From: Candidatus Woesearchaeota archaeon | Lineage (GTDB): Archaea > Nanobdellota > Nanobdellia > Woesearchaeales > GW2011-AR4 | Length of the DNA stretch: 5,806 bases | Direction of reading: 5' to 3' | Assembly: GCA_016185815.1 (NCBI GenBank) | Contig: JACPMT010000021.1 | Span: 1-5,806 of the forward strand | Shown here: positions 1 through 5,120 of the stretch, in pieces | Position numbering within the stretch: the stretch's first letter is position 1 | Layout: the number at the start of each line of letters is the position of its first letter | The notes under the pieces: generated by a model | Databases searched by the model: none | What the model saw: the letters and a program-made list of their open reading frames with translations, nothing else | What the model was told of the DNA's origin: nothing | Made by a program: the position numbers and the translations under genes

Positions 1-749
1 ATGCCTGTTTTTTTTGCCTTGAATACCAAGTCAGCGTAATGCTCGAGGTCAAGAAACTCGTCAAAGTACAGCTGTTTTTTGTTTTCAGCTTTTCTTTGCC
101 TGTTGAACAATGCAAAATCAAGCCCGATTTCAGAGTCCGAGAAAGCAGGTATAAAAACAGGCACATTCTTCTTGTATGCAGACTTGAATATTCCCCTGCC
201 TTTTGTCGTTTCATTGAGGAATTTGCCAACTTCATAGCCGATTTGGTAGCTGCACGTTGGTTTGTTTGCATTTATCCTGTTAAAAACTTTCCATACGATT
301 CTTGTCATCGCCTCAAAATTCTCTTCCGGCTCCAGCGTGTCATAGACTCTGTTGAGCTTTTTTCGCCTCAATTCTTCATCAGACATATTGGGTGGGGTTT
401 TGAAGTGCGGCATTCCAAGCGATTCAACAAAGCCATGCGACATCAAGGCGCCAGTTGAAATAATGCAGTCAACCATGCTGTTGTCAATCATGTCGCACAC
501 AAGCAGGCTCATCTGCGCCATTGTCATTGCCCCGCTCAGGGTCAAAACCTTGAAGCAGTTTTTATCCCGCATCATTGCCTCGGCAACATCAACAGCTTCT
601 CCAAGCTCTCTGCCGCCAAAGGCAGTCAATGACATCGCTTTTGTAAGCTCGTCAAGGTTGTTTATTCCACTTACATCAAGCGCTTGCAGTTTTTCAAACT
701 TGTGTGCAGAGAATTCATGCTTTAGCCTTTGTTTATGCGGTTTTATCAT
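1..749 (-). CDS. Deoxyhypusine synthase-family protein (DHS or homospermidine synthase), 3' end beyond window
   Basis: Translating the reverse strand from the ATG at 749 gives 249 uninterrupted residues beginning MIKPHKQRLK and running off the window edge. The DHS fold binds NAD and transfers an aminobutyl group from spermidine to a lysine of aIF5A; relatives transfer it to putrescine and make homospermidine. Visible family segments are LTLSGAMTMAQM (69-80), IISTGALMSHG (97-106) in the NAD-binding core, YDTLEPEENFE (136-146), PAFSDSEIG (201-209) and FLDLEHYADL (232-241). Family members usually have about 310-370 residues, so the C-terminal third, including the catalytic lysine region, is missing only because of the window end. 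From memory, the second Asp of the eukaryotic TDGSLGD substrate motif aligns with Leu210 here, with an Asp one residue later. The YDTLEPEEN segment resembles the bacterial DHS-like group. It lies 40 nt after the SET gene on the same strand. Family membership is secure; the acceptor substrate is not. Confidence 0.88.
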   Translation of the reverse strand, partial: MIKPHKQRLKHEFSAHKFEKLQALDVSGINNLDELTKAMSLTAFGGRELGEAVDVAEAMMRDKNCFKVLTLSGAMTMAQMSLLVCDMIDNSMVDCIISTGALMSHGFVESLGMPHFKTPPNMSDEELRRKKLNRVYDTLEPEENFEAMTRIVWKVFNRINANKPTCSYQIGYEVGKFLNETTKGRGIFKSAYKKNVPVFIPAFSDSEIGLDFALFNRQRKAENKKQLYFDEFLDLEHYADLVFKAKKTG

Positions 750-801
750 TTTGGATTATTTTTTATTAATTATTGGAAAAATTTGCTAATTATTTATAAA
801 G
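750..801 (-). promoter_or_regulatory. Possible promoter/terminator region between SET and the DHS-family gene
   Basis: A TATA-like TTTATAAAT overlaps the 3' end of the SET gene (793-801). It would place initiation near 771, leaving a leader of about 22 nt before the ATG at 749. A T5 run at about 777-783 could act as a weak terminator. The 40-nt gap has no Shine-Dalgarno site. Read-through from the upstream genes is equally possible. Confidence 0.25.
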
Positions 802-1278
802 ATTATCAAATTCCTCTATCAAATACTTTGGTGCTATTCCAAGTTTTATATACTTTTGCTGTATTTTTTTGGGCAGGTACTTAAAGTCCCTTATTCTTTT
901 CCTGCAATTCCTGATTCCGCATTTGCATTCAATCTCCCAGAAATCCTCGTCCATTGTTGTTGAGTAGTCCCATGTTATTTCCTCTCCGTTTTTTATATTT
1001 TTAACGGCAATCAGAAATGCTTTTTTATCTTTAATTTTTAAGCCTGAATTTGGATTGCATGAGTGATTGAAGAAATCGTCTATTTCGCCAGAAGGGCTCA
1101 TATATAAATTTTTTCCGATTTGAACGCAATGGTCCTCAAATTTTGTGTAATGCCTTGGAAACTCTTCATACGTCAATAGCTTTCCCTGAAACCCGATAAT
1201 CCGCTCATTTTTCTTGAATTCCTTATTCGCAAACACGCCTTTCCCGTTTTTGGAATTTTTCAAAGTTAAAGTACCCAT
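790..1278 (-). CDS. SET-domain protein lysine methyltransferase with post-SET zinc motif
   Basis: This 162-residue protein carries the SET signatures in order: NGKGVFA (11-17, AdoMet-binding GxG), DDFFNHSCNPN (67-77, the NHSCxPN pseudoknot motif), GEEITWDY (98-105, with the catalytic Tyr) and a post-SET cluster CKCGIRNC (118-125) that should bind zinc together with Cys74. SET enzymes transfer methyl groups from AdoMet to protein lysines. Small stand-alone SET proteins occur in archaea and bacteria, and one in Methanosarcina is reported to methylate a chromatin protein. The substrate here is unknown. The ATG lies 5 nt after the agmatinase stop, so the two genes are probably co-transcribed. There is no clear Shine-Dalgarno sequence, and the start context is CAAATG. 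The C-terminal tail (about 130-162) is lysine-rich and helical. All key residues are present, so the enzyme looks active. Confidence 0.9.
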   Translation of the reverse strand: MGTLTLKNSKNGKGVFANKEFKKNERIIGFQGKLLTYEEFPRHYTKFEDHCVQIGKNLYMSPSGEIDDFFNHSCNPNSGLKIKDKKAFLIAVKNIKNGEEITWDYSTTMDEDFWEIECKCGIRNCRKRIRDFKYLPKKIQQKYIKLGIAPKYLIEEFDNLYK

Positions 1279-1283
1279 TTGCC

Positions 1284-2153
1284 TTATCTTCTCATAAATT
1301 TGTAACCTACGAGCTTATAAATAATCCTTGCTGCTGTAAAATCAGAGCTTATGTCATTTTCATTCGGGCACAATTCAACAACATCAAAGCCAACAACATT
1401 TCTTCTCTGGCAGACTTTTTTTAAAAATCTTAAAGCTTGGTAATAGCCTAAGCCCCCTGGCTCTGGGGTGCCGACAGAGGGCATGATTGATGGGTCTAAG
1501 CCGTCCAAATCAATTGTGATGTAAACATCTTTTGAGAGGCGGGAGATTGCATCATCAAACCATTCGTCATTGCCAACAATGTCCTTTGCCCAGAAAATCT
1601 TCAGTTTTTTTTCTTTTATAAATTCGCTTTCTTCAAAGCTGAAGCTTCTTATGCCTACCTGCACAATTGGGCAGATTTCCATTGTCCTTTTCATGGCGCA
1701 TGCATGGCTGTGCCTAGTCCCTTCAAAATCTTCCCTAAGGTCGGCATGAGCGTCAATCTGCAGTGCGCTTAAGTCATGATATTTTTCCTTGAATGCCTTC
1801 GCTATGCCGCTCGTTATCGAGTGCTCGCCGCCAAGAGTTACAACAAACTTGTCGTCATTTAATAAATCTTTAATGGTTTTATAGGTTATTCCAGCCATTT
1901 CCTCAGGCATTTTGTCGACTTTCAGCTCCTTTAGGGTGCAGATTCCAGCTTCATAGACATTACCGAGCTCTTCGTCATAAAGCTCCATCTCAGCCGATGC
2001 CTTTATTATGGCAGCAGGACCTTTTTGCGTGCCTTTGACATAGCACGTCGTCTTTTCGTAAGGGAAAGGCAATATCACAACTCTAGAATTTGCATAGCTT
2101 GAGTAGCTGCCGGGTATTTCCGCGAAATTATAAGGCTCTTTTACGTATTCCAT
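1284..2153 (-). CDS. speB: Agmatinase-family ureohydrolase (SpeB)
   Basis: This 289-residue protein belongs to the arginase/agmatinase superfamily. The two-manganese site is complete: GGEHS (108-112, His111), DAHAD (134-138; Asp134, His136, Asp138) and DLDGLDP (215-221; Asp215, Asp217), followed by the MPSVGTPEPGG block. SHACAMKR (149-156) and FDVVELCP (256-263) also fit agmatinases. The expected reaction is agmatine to putrescine plus urea. In some archaea the homologue acts on N1-aminopropylagmatine and yields spermidine, and sequence alone does not separate these. Length is normal for the family. The ATG at 2153 has context ATCATG and no Shine-Dalgarno sequence, but a TATA box lies about 30 nt upstream, fitting a nearly leaderless transcript. 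It lies 64 nt after the SpeD-family gene and 5 nt before the SET gene, and this neighbourhood supports a polyamine role over arginase or formiminoglutamase. Confidence 0.93.
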   Translation of the reverse strand: MEYVKEPYNFAEIPGSYSSYANSRVVILPFPYEKTTCYVKGTQKGPAAIIKASAEMELYDEELGNVYEAGICTLKELKVDKMPEEMAGITYKTIKDLLNDDKFVVTLGGEHSITSGIAKAFKEKYHDLSALQIDAHADLREDFEGTRHSHACAMKRTMEICPIVQVGIRSFSFEESEFIKEKKLKIFWAKDIVGNDEWFDDAISRLSKDVYITIDLDGLDPSIMPSVGTPEPGGLGYYQALRFLKKVCQRRNVVGFDVVELCPNENDISSDFTAARIIYKLVGYKFMRR

Positions 2154-2179
2154 GATTAATTGAGCAGAAAAATCCTATT

Positions 2180-2195
2180 TTTATAAATCTTTTCC
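2180..2195 (-). promoter_or_regulatory. TATA box and BRE-like element for speB
   Basis: On the minus strand the gap between speD and speB reads GGAAAAGATTTATAAAAAT. The TATA core TTTATAAA occupies 2180-2187 and a purine/A-rich BRE-like GGAAAAGA lies immediately upstream. The core is centred about 30 nt before the speB ATG, so transcription would begin within a few nucleotides of the start codon. This suggests that speB and SET can be transcribed independently of speD. Confidence 0.6.
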
Positions 2196-2217
2196 AGCGA
2201 AAGAACTCTCAAACTGC

Positions 2218-2613
2218 CTAAACGTGGCTCAAGATTACTTTTCTCGGGAAGTCTATGCCCCTTTTCAGAATGTGCTTCTCGTATTTTGTTGATTCAAAAG
2301 CATCCGCTAAATACCTGATTGCCTTTTCCGCGTCAAAATCCTTGCAGGAGAAAATGTCCATGAATACATAATCCTGGTCAGGGAAGGTGTGTATGCTGAT
2401 GTGGCTTTCTGCAATCATCACAAATCCGGAAATGCCCTCTGTCCCGTGTGCAAACTTATCGAGCCACTTGACAACATAAGGCAGGGTCATCTTTGTCATG
2501 CCAATCTTGTCAGGCAGCTTATTTAGAATATCATACACAAGGGTTACAGACGAAAGCTTTCTTTTGTTGCACCCTGATGCGTCGATAGTAACGTGCAATC
2601 CAAATTCGCTCAT
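2218..2613 (-). CDS. speD: SpeD-family pyruvoyl-dependent decarboxylase proenzyme (AdoMetDC or arginine/ornithine decarboxylase)
   Basis: This 131-residue protein has the class 1 prokaryotic S-adenosylmethionine decarboxylase fold. Its signature is AESHISIHTFP (68-78). The proenzyme should self-cleave between Glu69 and Ser70, turning Ser70 into the pyruvoyl cofactor. His75 and Cys90 (in DIFSCKDFD) lie at the same spacing from the serine as the processing histidine and catalytic cysteine of the Thermotoga enzyme (Ser63, His68, Cys83). The canonical product, decarboxylated AdoMet, is useful only to an aminopropyltransferase, and none is encoded here; the neighbours are agmatinase and a DHS-family enzyme. 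SpeD homologues that decarboxylate arginine or ornithine are known in Crenarchaeota, phages, bacteria and DPANN archaea, so the true substrate is open. Family assignment is firm, and the gene symbol is given by family only. The stop codon is TAG. The start is the ATG after a weak GTGAT Shine-Dalgarno match. Confidence 0.9.
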   Translation of the reverse strand: MSEFGLHVTIDASGCNKRKLSSVTLVYDILNKLPDKIGMTKMTLPYVVKWLDKFAHGTEGISGFVMIAESHISIHTFPDQDYVFMDIFSCKDFDAEKAIRYLADAFESTKYEKHILKRGIDFPRKVILSHV

Positions 2614-2619
2614 TTTATA

Positions 2620-2624
2620 ATCAC
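2620..2624 (-). promoter_or_regulatory. Weak Shine-Dalgarno-like site of the speD-family gene
   Basis: The minus-strand leader contains GTGAT, which is part of the archaeal anti-Shine-Dalgarno complement GGAGGTGATCC. It lies 6 nt before the ATG at 2613. It is the only plausible Shine-Dalgarno match I see among the starts in this window, and it fits the leadered transcript expected from the TATA box at 2671-2678. The match is only five bases and could be chance. Confidence 0.35.
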
Positions 2625-2670
2625 GGTTTGAAAATCCCTCTTTTGAATTTTAATTTAATTATAAAGGTAG

Positions 2671-2684
2671 TATTTAAATCTTTT
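2671..2684 (-). promoter_or_regulatory. Probable TATA box and BRE-like element for the polyamine cluster
   Basis: On the minus strand AAAAGATTTAAATA gives a TATA-like TTTAAATA (2671-2678) preceded by an A-rich BRE-like stretch. Initiation about 25 nt downstream would leave a leader of roughly 35 nt before speD. A second TATA-like TTTATAAT at about 2657-2664 is a competing candidate that would give a leader of about 22 nt. The surrounding sequence is very AT-rich, so the exact box is uncertain. Confidence 0.45.
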
Positions 2685-2727
2685 CTTTTTTTGTGTTTTA
2701 AGACGATATTTTTTAGGAAAAATTTTT

Positions 2728-2757
2728 AATTTTTCATGCTTTTGGAAAGCAAAAATT
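2728..2757. other. AT-rich hairpin in the intergenic gap
   Basis: A perfect 5-bp stem, GCTTT/AAAGC with a 3-nt TGG loop (2738-2750 on the plus strand), is extended by AATTTTT (2728-2734) pairing with AAAAATT (2751-2757) across a 3-nt CAT bulge. It lies in the 207-nt gap upstream of speD. It may be a terminator stem, part of a short transcript, or a by-product of AT richness. No known RNA family is recognised. Confidence 0.3.
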
Positions 2758-2781
2758 ATGCGCATTGAGTTTCTCGACGAG

Positions 2782-2819
2782 AAAAATTTTTATATAATTT
2801 TTATAAATTTTCCAAAAAA
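2782..2819 (-). terminator. Putative U-tract terminator of the ribosomal/protease cluster
   Basis: Directly after the zinc-ribbon stop codon the minus-strand RNA reads ATTTTTTGG (six T, 2814-2819). A second T5 run follows at 2782-2786, just before a small TTTCTCG/CGAGAAA inverted repeat (2770-2784). Archaeal RNA polymerase commonly terminates at U-tracts without needing a hairpin. The placement at the cluster's end supports the call, but the whole gap is AT-rich. Confidence 0.4.
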
Positions 2820-2820
2820 T

Positions 2821-2946
2821 TTATTTTTTTTCTTTTTTATTTGTTTTTTTGCTTTTAGCCTCAATTTCAAGCTCGCAAAAATGACAGTACAATTCATTTT
2901 CAGTCAGATTCCTGCCGCAATTGGGGCATTTCGGGTGTTCTTTCAT
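2821..2946 (-). CDS. Small zinc-ribbon protein (41 aa)
   Basis: Reading the reverse strand from the ATG at 2946 gives 41 residues ending in TAA at 2821-2823. The protein has two CxxC knuckles, CPNC (7-10) and CHFC (21-24), ten residues apart, which is a typical four-cysteine zinc ribbon. They are followed by an acidic stretch and a lysine-rich tail (31-41). The start codon lies one nucleotide after the M50 peptidase stop (TAA-A-ATG), the same junction seen before rpoF and DUF655, so it is probably translated by termination-reinitiation. Similar mini zinc ribbons in archaea bind nucleic acid or proteins, and I cannot assign this one a role. The cysteine pattern and junction make a real gene much more likely than chance. 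The opposite-strand ORF here has a phenylalanine-rich, non-protein-like sequence and is a shadow. Confidence 0.72.
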   Translation of the reverse strand: MKEHPKCPNCGRNLTENELYCHFCELEIEAKSKKTNKKEKK

Positions 2947-2947
2947 T

Positions 2948-3574
2948 TTAGGCTGTTAAGGGTATAAAGCTCTGCAGCAGCATTAATGCAAAAGCCAAAG
3001 CAGCAAGGACTCCATATGCCAGTTTACTCCATTTCAATATCTTGTAGCCGTCAAAAAGCCAGAAAGGAATCATGTTGAACAGGGCAAGCCATGAATTTAT
3101 CATGAATCCGTAATAAGCCACTGGCCTGAATGGCACCGGCACTTTGGCAAGGACAAGGGCAAAGAAAATCAAAGCCAGGACAATGTTTACAGCAGGGCCT
3201 GCTGCAGAAATCCTGCCGCTTCTGGCTTTGCTGACTTTGCCTGTTATCATGACAGCGCCCGGAGCTGCGAATATAAATCCAAAAAAAGACATGGCTATGG
3301 CAAGAAGCAGCATGTTGTCAAATGACCTGAATTCTGCAAAGCACCCGTATTTTTGCGCTACTATCTTGTGCCCCATTTCATGAAAAAGGAAGCCAATGCC
3401 GACGGTCAGGGAAGCTACAACAAATTTTGCATAAAAATCCGGTGAAAAAACGGATTTGCTCAGCACGATTGCAAATGCTGCAGAAATCGCAATCCATGCT
3501 TTAAGCAGGTCTTTGAGCTCGGTTCCAGAAGTGCTTATATTTGCAAACTTTATCTGTTTAGATTTATAATTCAT
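2948..3574 (-). CDS. Site-2 protease-like M50 zinc metallopeptidase, multi-pass membrane protein
   Basis: The chosen start, ATG at 3574, gives 208 residues. An upstream TTG at 3598 would add eight residues and overlap DUF655, and is less likely. The zinc site is HEMGH (65-69, HExxH) inside a hydrophobic helix, with the third ligand Asp175 in NMIPFWLFDG (167-176), the classic NxxPxxxxDG motif of site-2 proteases. SAAGPAVN (123-130) matches the conserved GPxxN region. Hydrophobic stretches at about 23-43, 50-66, 88-108, 128-144, 152-170 and 186-204 suggest six membrane segments. The family cleaves substrates within the membrane, often to release regulators, and no PDZ domain is visible. The gene follows DUF655 by 10 nt and is coupled to a downstream zinc-ribbon gene. 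The substrate is unknown. Family call and catalytic competence are well supported. Confidence 0.88.
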   Translation of the reverse strand: MNYKSKQIKFANISTSGTELKDLLKAWIAISAAFAIVLSKSVFSPDFYAKFVVASLTVGIGFLFHEMGHKIVAQKYGCFAEFRSFDNMLLLAIAMSFFGFIFAAPGAVMITGKVSKARSGRISAAGPAVNIVLALIFFALVLAKVPVPFRPVAYYGFMINSWLALFNMIPFWLFDGYKILKWSKLAYGVLAALAFALMLLQSFIPLTA

Positions 3575-3584
3575 TTTAGAACTG

Positions 3585-4157
3585 CTACATATCAACAAAA
3601 ATCTTGTGCTTTTCCATGCCTTCCAGTTCCTGCAGGATTCTCCTGATCACAGCCTTTTCTGGGTCGGGCATCAGCTTCACCCTGTTTTTCAGGTCTGAAA
3701 AGCTTTCAAATGGCTTTTCATCTCTTGCTTCTATTACCTGCCACATGTGCTTCTTGCCAAGCCCTGGCAGCAGCTCAAGCTGGTGCATTCTTGTGCTCAG
3801 CGGATGCGCCTTATTGAAAAATTCGACAAATCTTCCCTCGCTCTTTTTAATTATGTCTTTTATCACGAACTCCAGCTCGGATTTCGCAGTTGCCGTTAAT
3901 TTGCCAAGCGCTATTTTTCCCACAATGTGGTGTATCTTGTCCCTCTTTCCCTCCCCAATGTATACCTCTTCAAAAGACTGCAGGTGTATGCCTTTTTTCG
4001 GCACAAGCTCCAAAAGCACAAAATGCTCTTTTCCTATGGCCTGCGCTATCGGAGTCTTCATGTACATCGGCCTGTCGTCATAAGGGTAGCCGTTTGGCAG
4101 GAAATCCAGCACAATCGCTGTTTCCTCCTTTGACCTCTCCGGTTTTTCAGGTTCCAT
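3585..4157 (-). CDS. DUF655 family protein, putative RNA-binding OB-fold/helix-hairpin-helix protein
   Basis: This is a 190-residue protein from the ATG at 4157; an upstream in-frame start at 4187 would overlap the preceding gene and is rejected. The N-terminal half (about 14-80, AIVLDFLPNGYP then FVLLELVPKKG and EEVYIGEG) looks like the beta-rich OB-like domain of the archaeal DUF655 family. The C-terminal half contains a helix-hairpin-helix, LELLPGLGKKHMWQVIEAR (127-145), and a second helical segment to about residue 180. The family is nearly universal in archaea, sits beside eL21 and RpoF, and is thought to bind nucleic acid; its exact role is unsettled. The start is joined to the upstream gene as TAA-A-ATG. 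The stop is TAG, followed two codons later by an in-frame TAA that forms the same TAA-A-ATG junction with the M50 gene. Confidence 0.9.
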   Translation of the reverse strand: MEPEKPERSKEETAIVLDFLPNGYPYDDRPMYMKTPIAQAIGKEHFVLLELVPKKGIHLQSFEEVYIGEGKRDKIHHIVGKIALGKLTATAKSELEFVIKDIIKKSEGRFVEFFNKAHPLSTRMHQLELLPGLGKKHMWQVIEARDEKPFESFSDLKNRVKLMPDPEKAVIRRILQELEGMEKHKIFVDM

Positions 4158-4158
4158 T

Positions 4159-5058
4159 TTACAATCCCATTGCAGTTGTAAGATCATGCAGTTCCCTTTT
4201 TAATCTGTTGTCCTTTCCAAATTGCTTCATTGATGCTGCTTTTTCCTGCATTATCATAACCATTTTTGACTTCTCTTTTATGAGATATGATATTTTTCTG
4301 TTTATTTTCGACCTTGCCAGCTTGTTTTTTTTGATCCTGCCGAAGATCATTGCTTCCTTGGCATAGATATGCTCAAAGTATGACAAAAGCGCAAATATCC
4401 TTGCAATCCAATGGGTGAATATGGGCTCTCTCATCAATGCAATGGTTGCCGCCTTTGGAGGAGGCAGCTTTGCTTCCAGATGCTCCAAAAGCTCTGACTC
4501 TTTTTTTAGCACCAAGCCAATGTCATTAACATTAATCTTTTCCTTTCCCAGCACTTTTCTTTCCTTGCTGGAGTATTCCCTCAGCAATCTTTTATCAAGC
4601 ACCACTACTTTTCTTATAAGGTTGTATGCTGCATATTCCAGCATTTCCAGCTCGTCTCTTGCAAGGCTGTTTTGCCGCTTTATCTTTGGGCTTTTGCCCG
4701 CTGTTCTGATTTTCAGGGTGTTTAAGCCCTTCAAAAACGTTGTTTCAAGGTAGTAATTTATGCTCCTGAGCCTGATTATAATTTTTCTTATTGTATGAAG
4801 CCTTTTTTTAAGCGAGCCAAGCTCTCTTTTGCCGAATCTTTTTTTGTCTATTGAAAATGTTTTTACAATGAAGCCGTGCAGTTCCCCCATCAGGATATTT
4901 TTCTTTTTCTCAACTGAAACACCCCTTTTCAGCAGCACAGCGTCAATATCGCTGATTTTTGAATAGAGCTTATTGTTGAAATTGCCTGCCAGCTTGTTCG
5001 ATTCCTTGGCAAGCTTTTCATTTAAGGCAAGATGCTTTTGGCTTATTACCCCCTTCAT
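4159..5058 (-). CDS. Lysine-rich helical protein of unknown function
   Basis: I do not recognise this 299-residue protein. The start at 5058 (MKGVISQKH) is chosen because a TATA box lies about 27 nt upstream; a longer TTG-initiated reading from 5109 would run through that promoter. The protein is strongly basic and predicted helical, with heptad-like stretches at about 45-110, 135-195 and 240-290. Between them lie a PPP turn (199-201) and an aromatic hydrophobic helix, FTHWIARIFALLSYFEHIYA (214-233), which is too short and mixed to call a membrane segment with confidence. There are no cysteines or catalytic motifs. The composition suggests a nucleic-acid or ribosome-associated coiled-coil protein, which is inference only. 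It sits between rpoF and DUF655, genes normally adjacent in archaea, and its stop is fused to the DUF655 start as TAA-A-ATG. Confidence 0.75.
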   Translation of the reverse strand: MKGVISQKHLALNEKLAKESNKLAGNFNNKLYSKISDIDAVLLKRGVSVEKKKNILMGELHGFIVKTFSIDKKRFGKRELGSLKKRLHTIRKIIIRLRSINYYLETTFLKGLNTLKIRTAGKSPKIKRQNSLARDELEMLEYAAYNLIRKVVVLDKRLLREYSSKERKVLGKEKINVNDIGLVLKKESELLEHLEAKLPPPKAATIALMREPIFTHWIARIFALLSYFEHIYAKEAMIFGRIKKNKLARSKINRKISYLIKEKSKMVMIMQEKAASMKQFGKDNRLKRELHDLTTAMGL

Positions 5059-5078
5059 TTTTACTGCATAAGATTTTG

Positions 5079-5090
5079 TCTTTATAAAGA
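5079..5090 (-). promoter_or_regulatory. TATA box of the unknown 299-aa gene, within a palindrome
   Basis: TCTTTATAAAGA is a perfect 12-bp palindrome containing TTTATAAA (5081-5088), centred about 27 nt before the ATG at 5058. This predicts a leaderless transcript and fixes the start choice. It is flanked by 7-bp inverted arms TGCATAA (5065-5071) and TTATGCA (5091-5097), which could form an operator. Confidence 0.6.
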
Positions 5091-5120
5091 TTATGCATAG
5101 CACTGGCAATTACTTCATAA

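Noticed and set aside
39..458. Plus-strand ORF of 139 residues
   Set aside because: It overlaps the same DHS-family coding sequence on the other strand and shows no family features.
352..789. Plus-strand ORF of 145 residues opposite the DHS-family gene
   Set aside because: It lies antisense to a clearly conserved protein, has no recognisable motifs, and has the serine/leucine-rich composition of a shadow frame.
2757..2784. Short palindromes ATGCGCAT and TTTCTCG/CGAGAAA as a possible attachment or recombination site
   Set aside because: They are single short palindromes with no integrase, repeat copy or tRNA nearby; at most they belong to a terminator region.
2758..2967. Plus-strand ORF of 69 residues in the AT-rich gap
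   Set aside because: Its phenylalanine-rich run is the complement of the zinc-ribbon gene's lysine codons; the minus-strand reading has a proper CxxC-CxxC pattern.
3575..3598. TTG start extending the M50 protein by eight residues
   Set aside because: It would overlap the end of DUF655, while the ATG at 3574 has the AAAATG context shared by neighbouring genes.
3604..4366. Overlapping plus-strand ORFs opposite DUF655 and the unknown gene
   Set aside because: They are antisense to supported genes, rich in Ser/Cys/Phe, and have no start signals or motifs.
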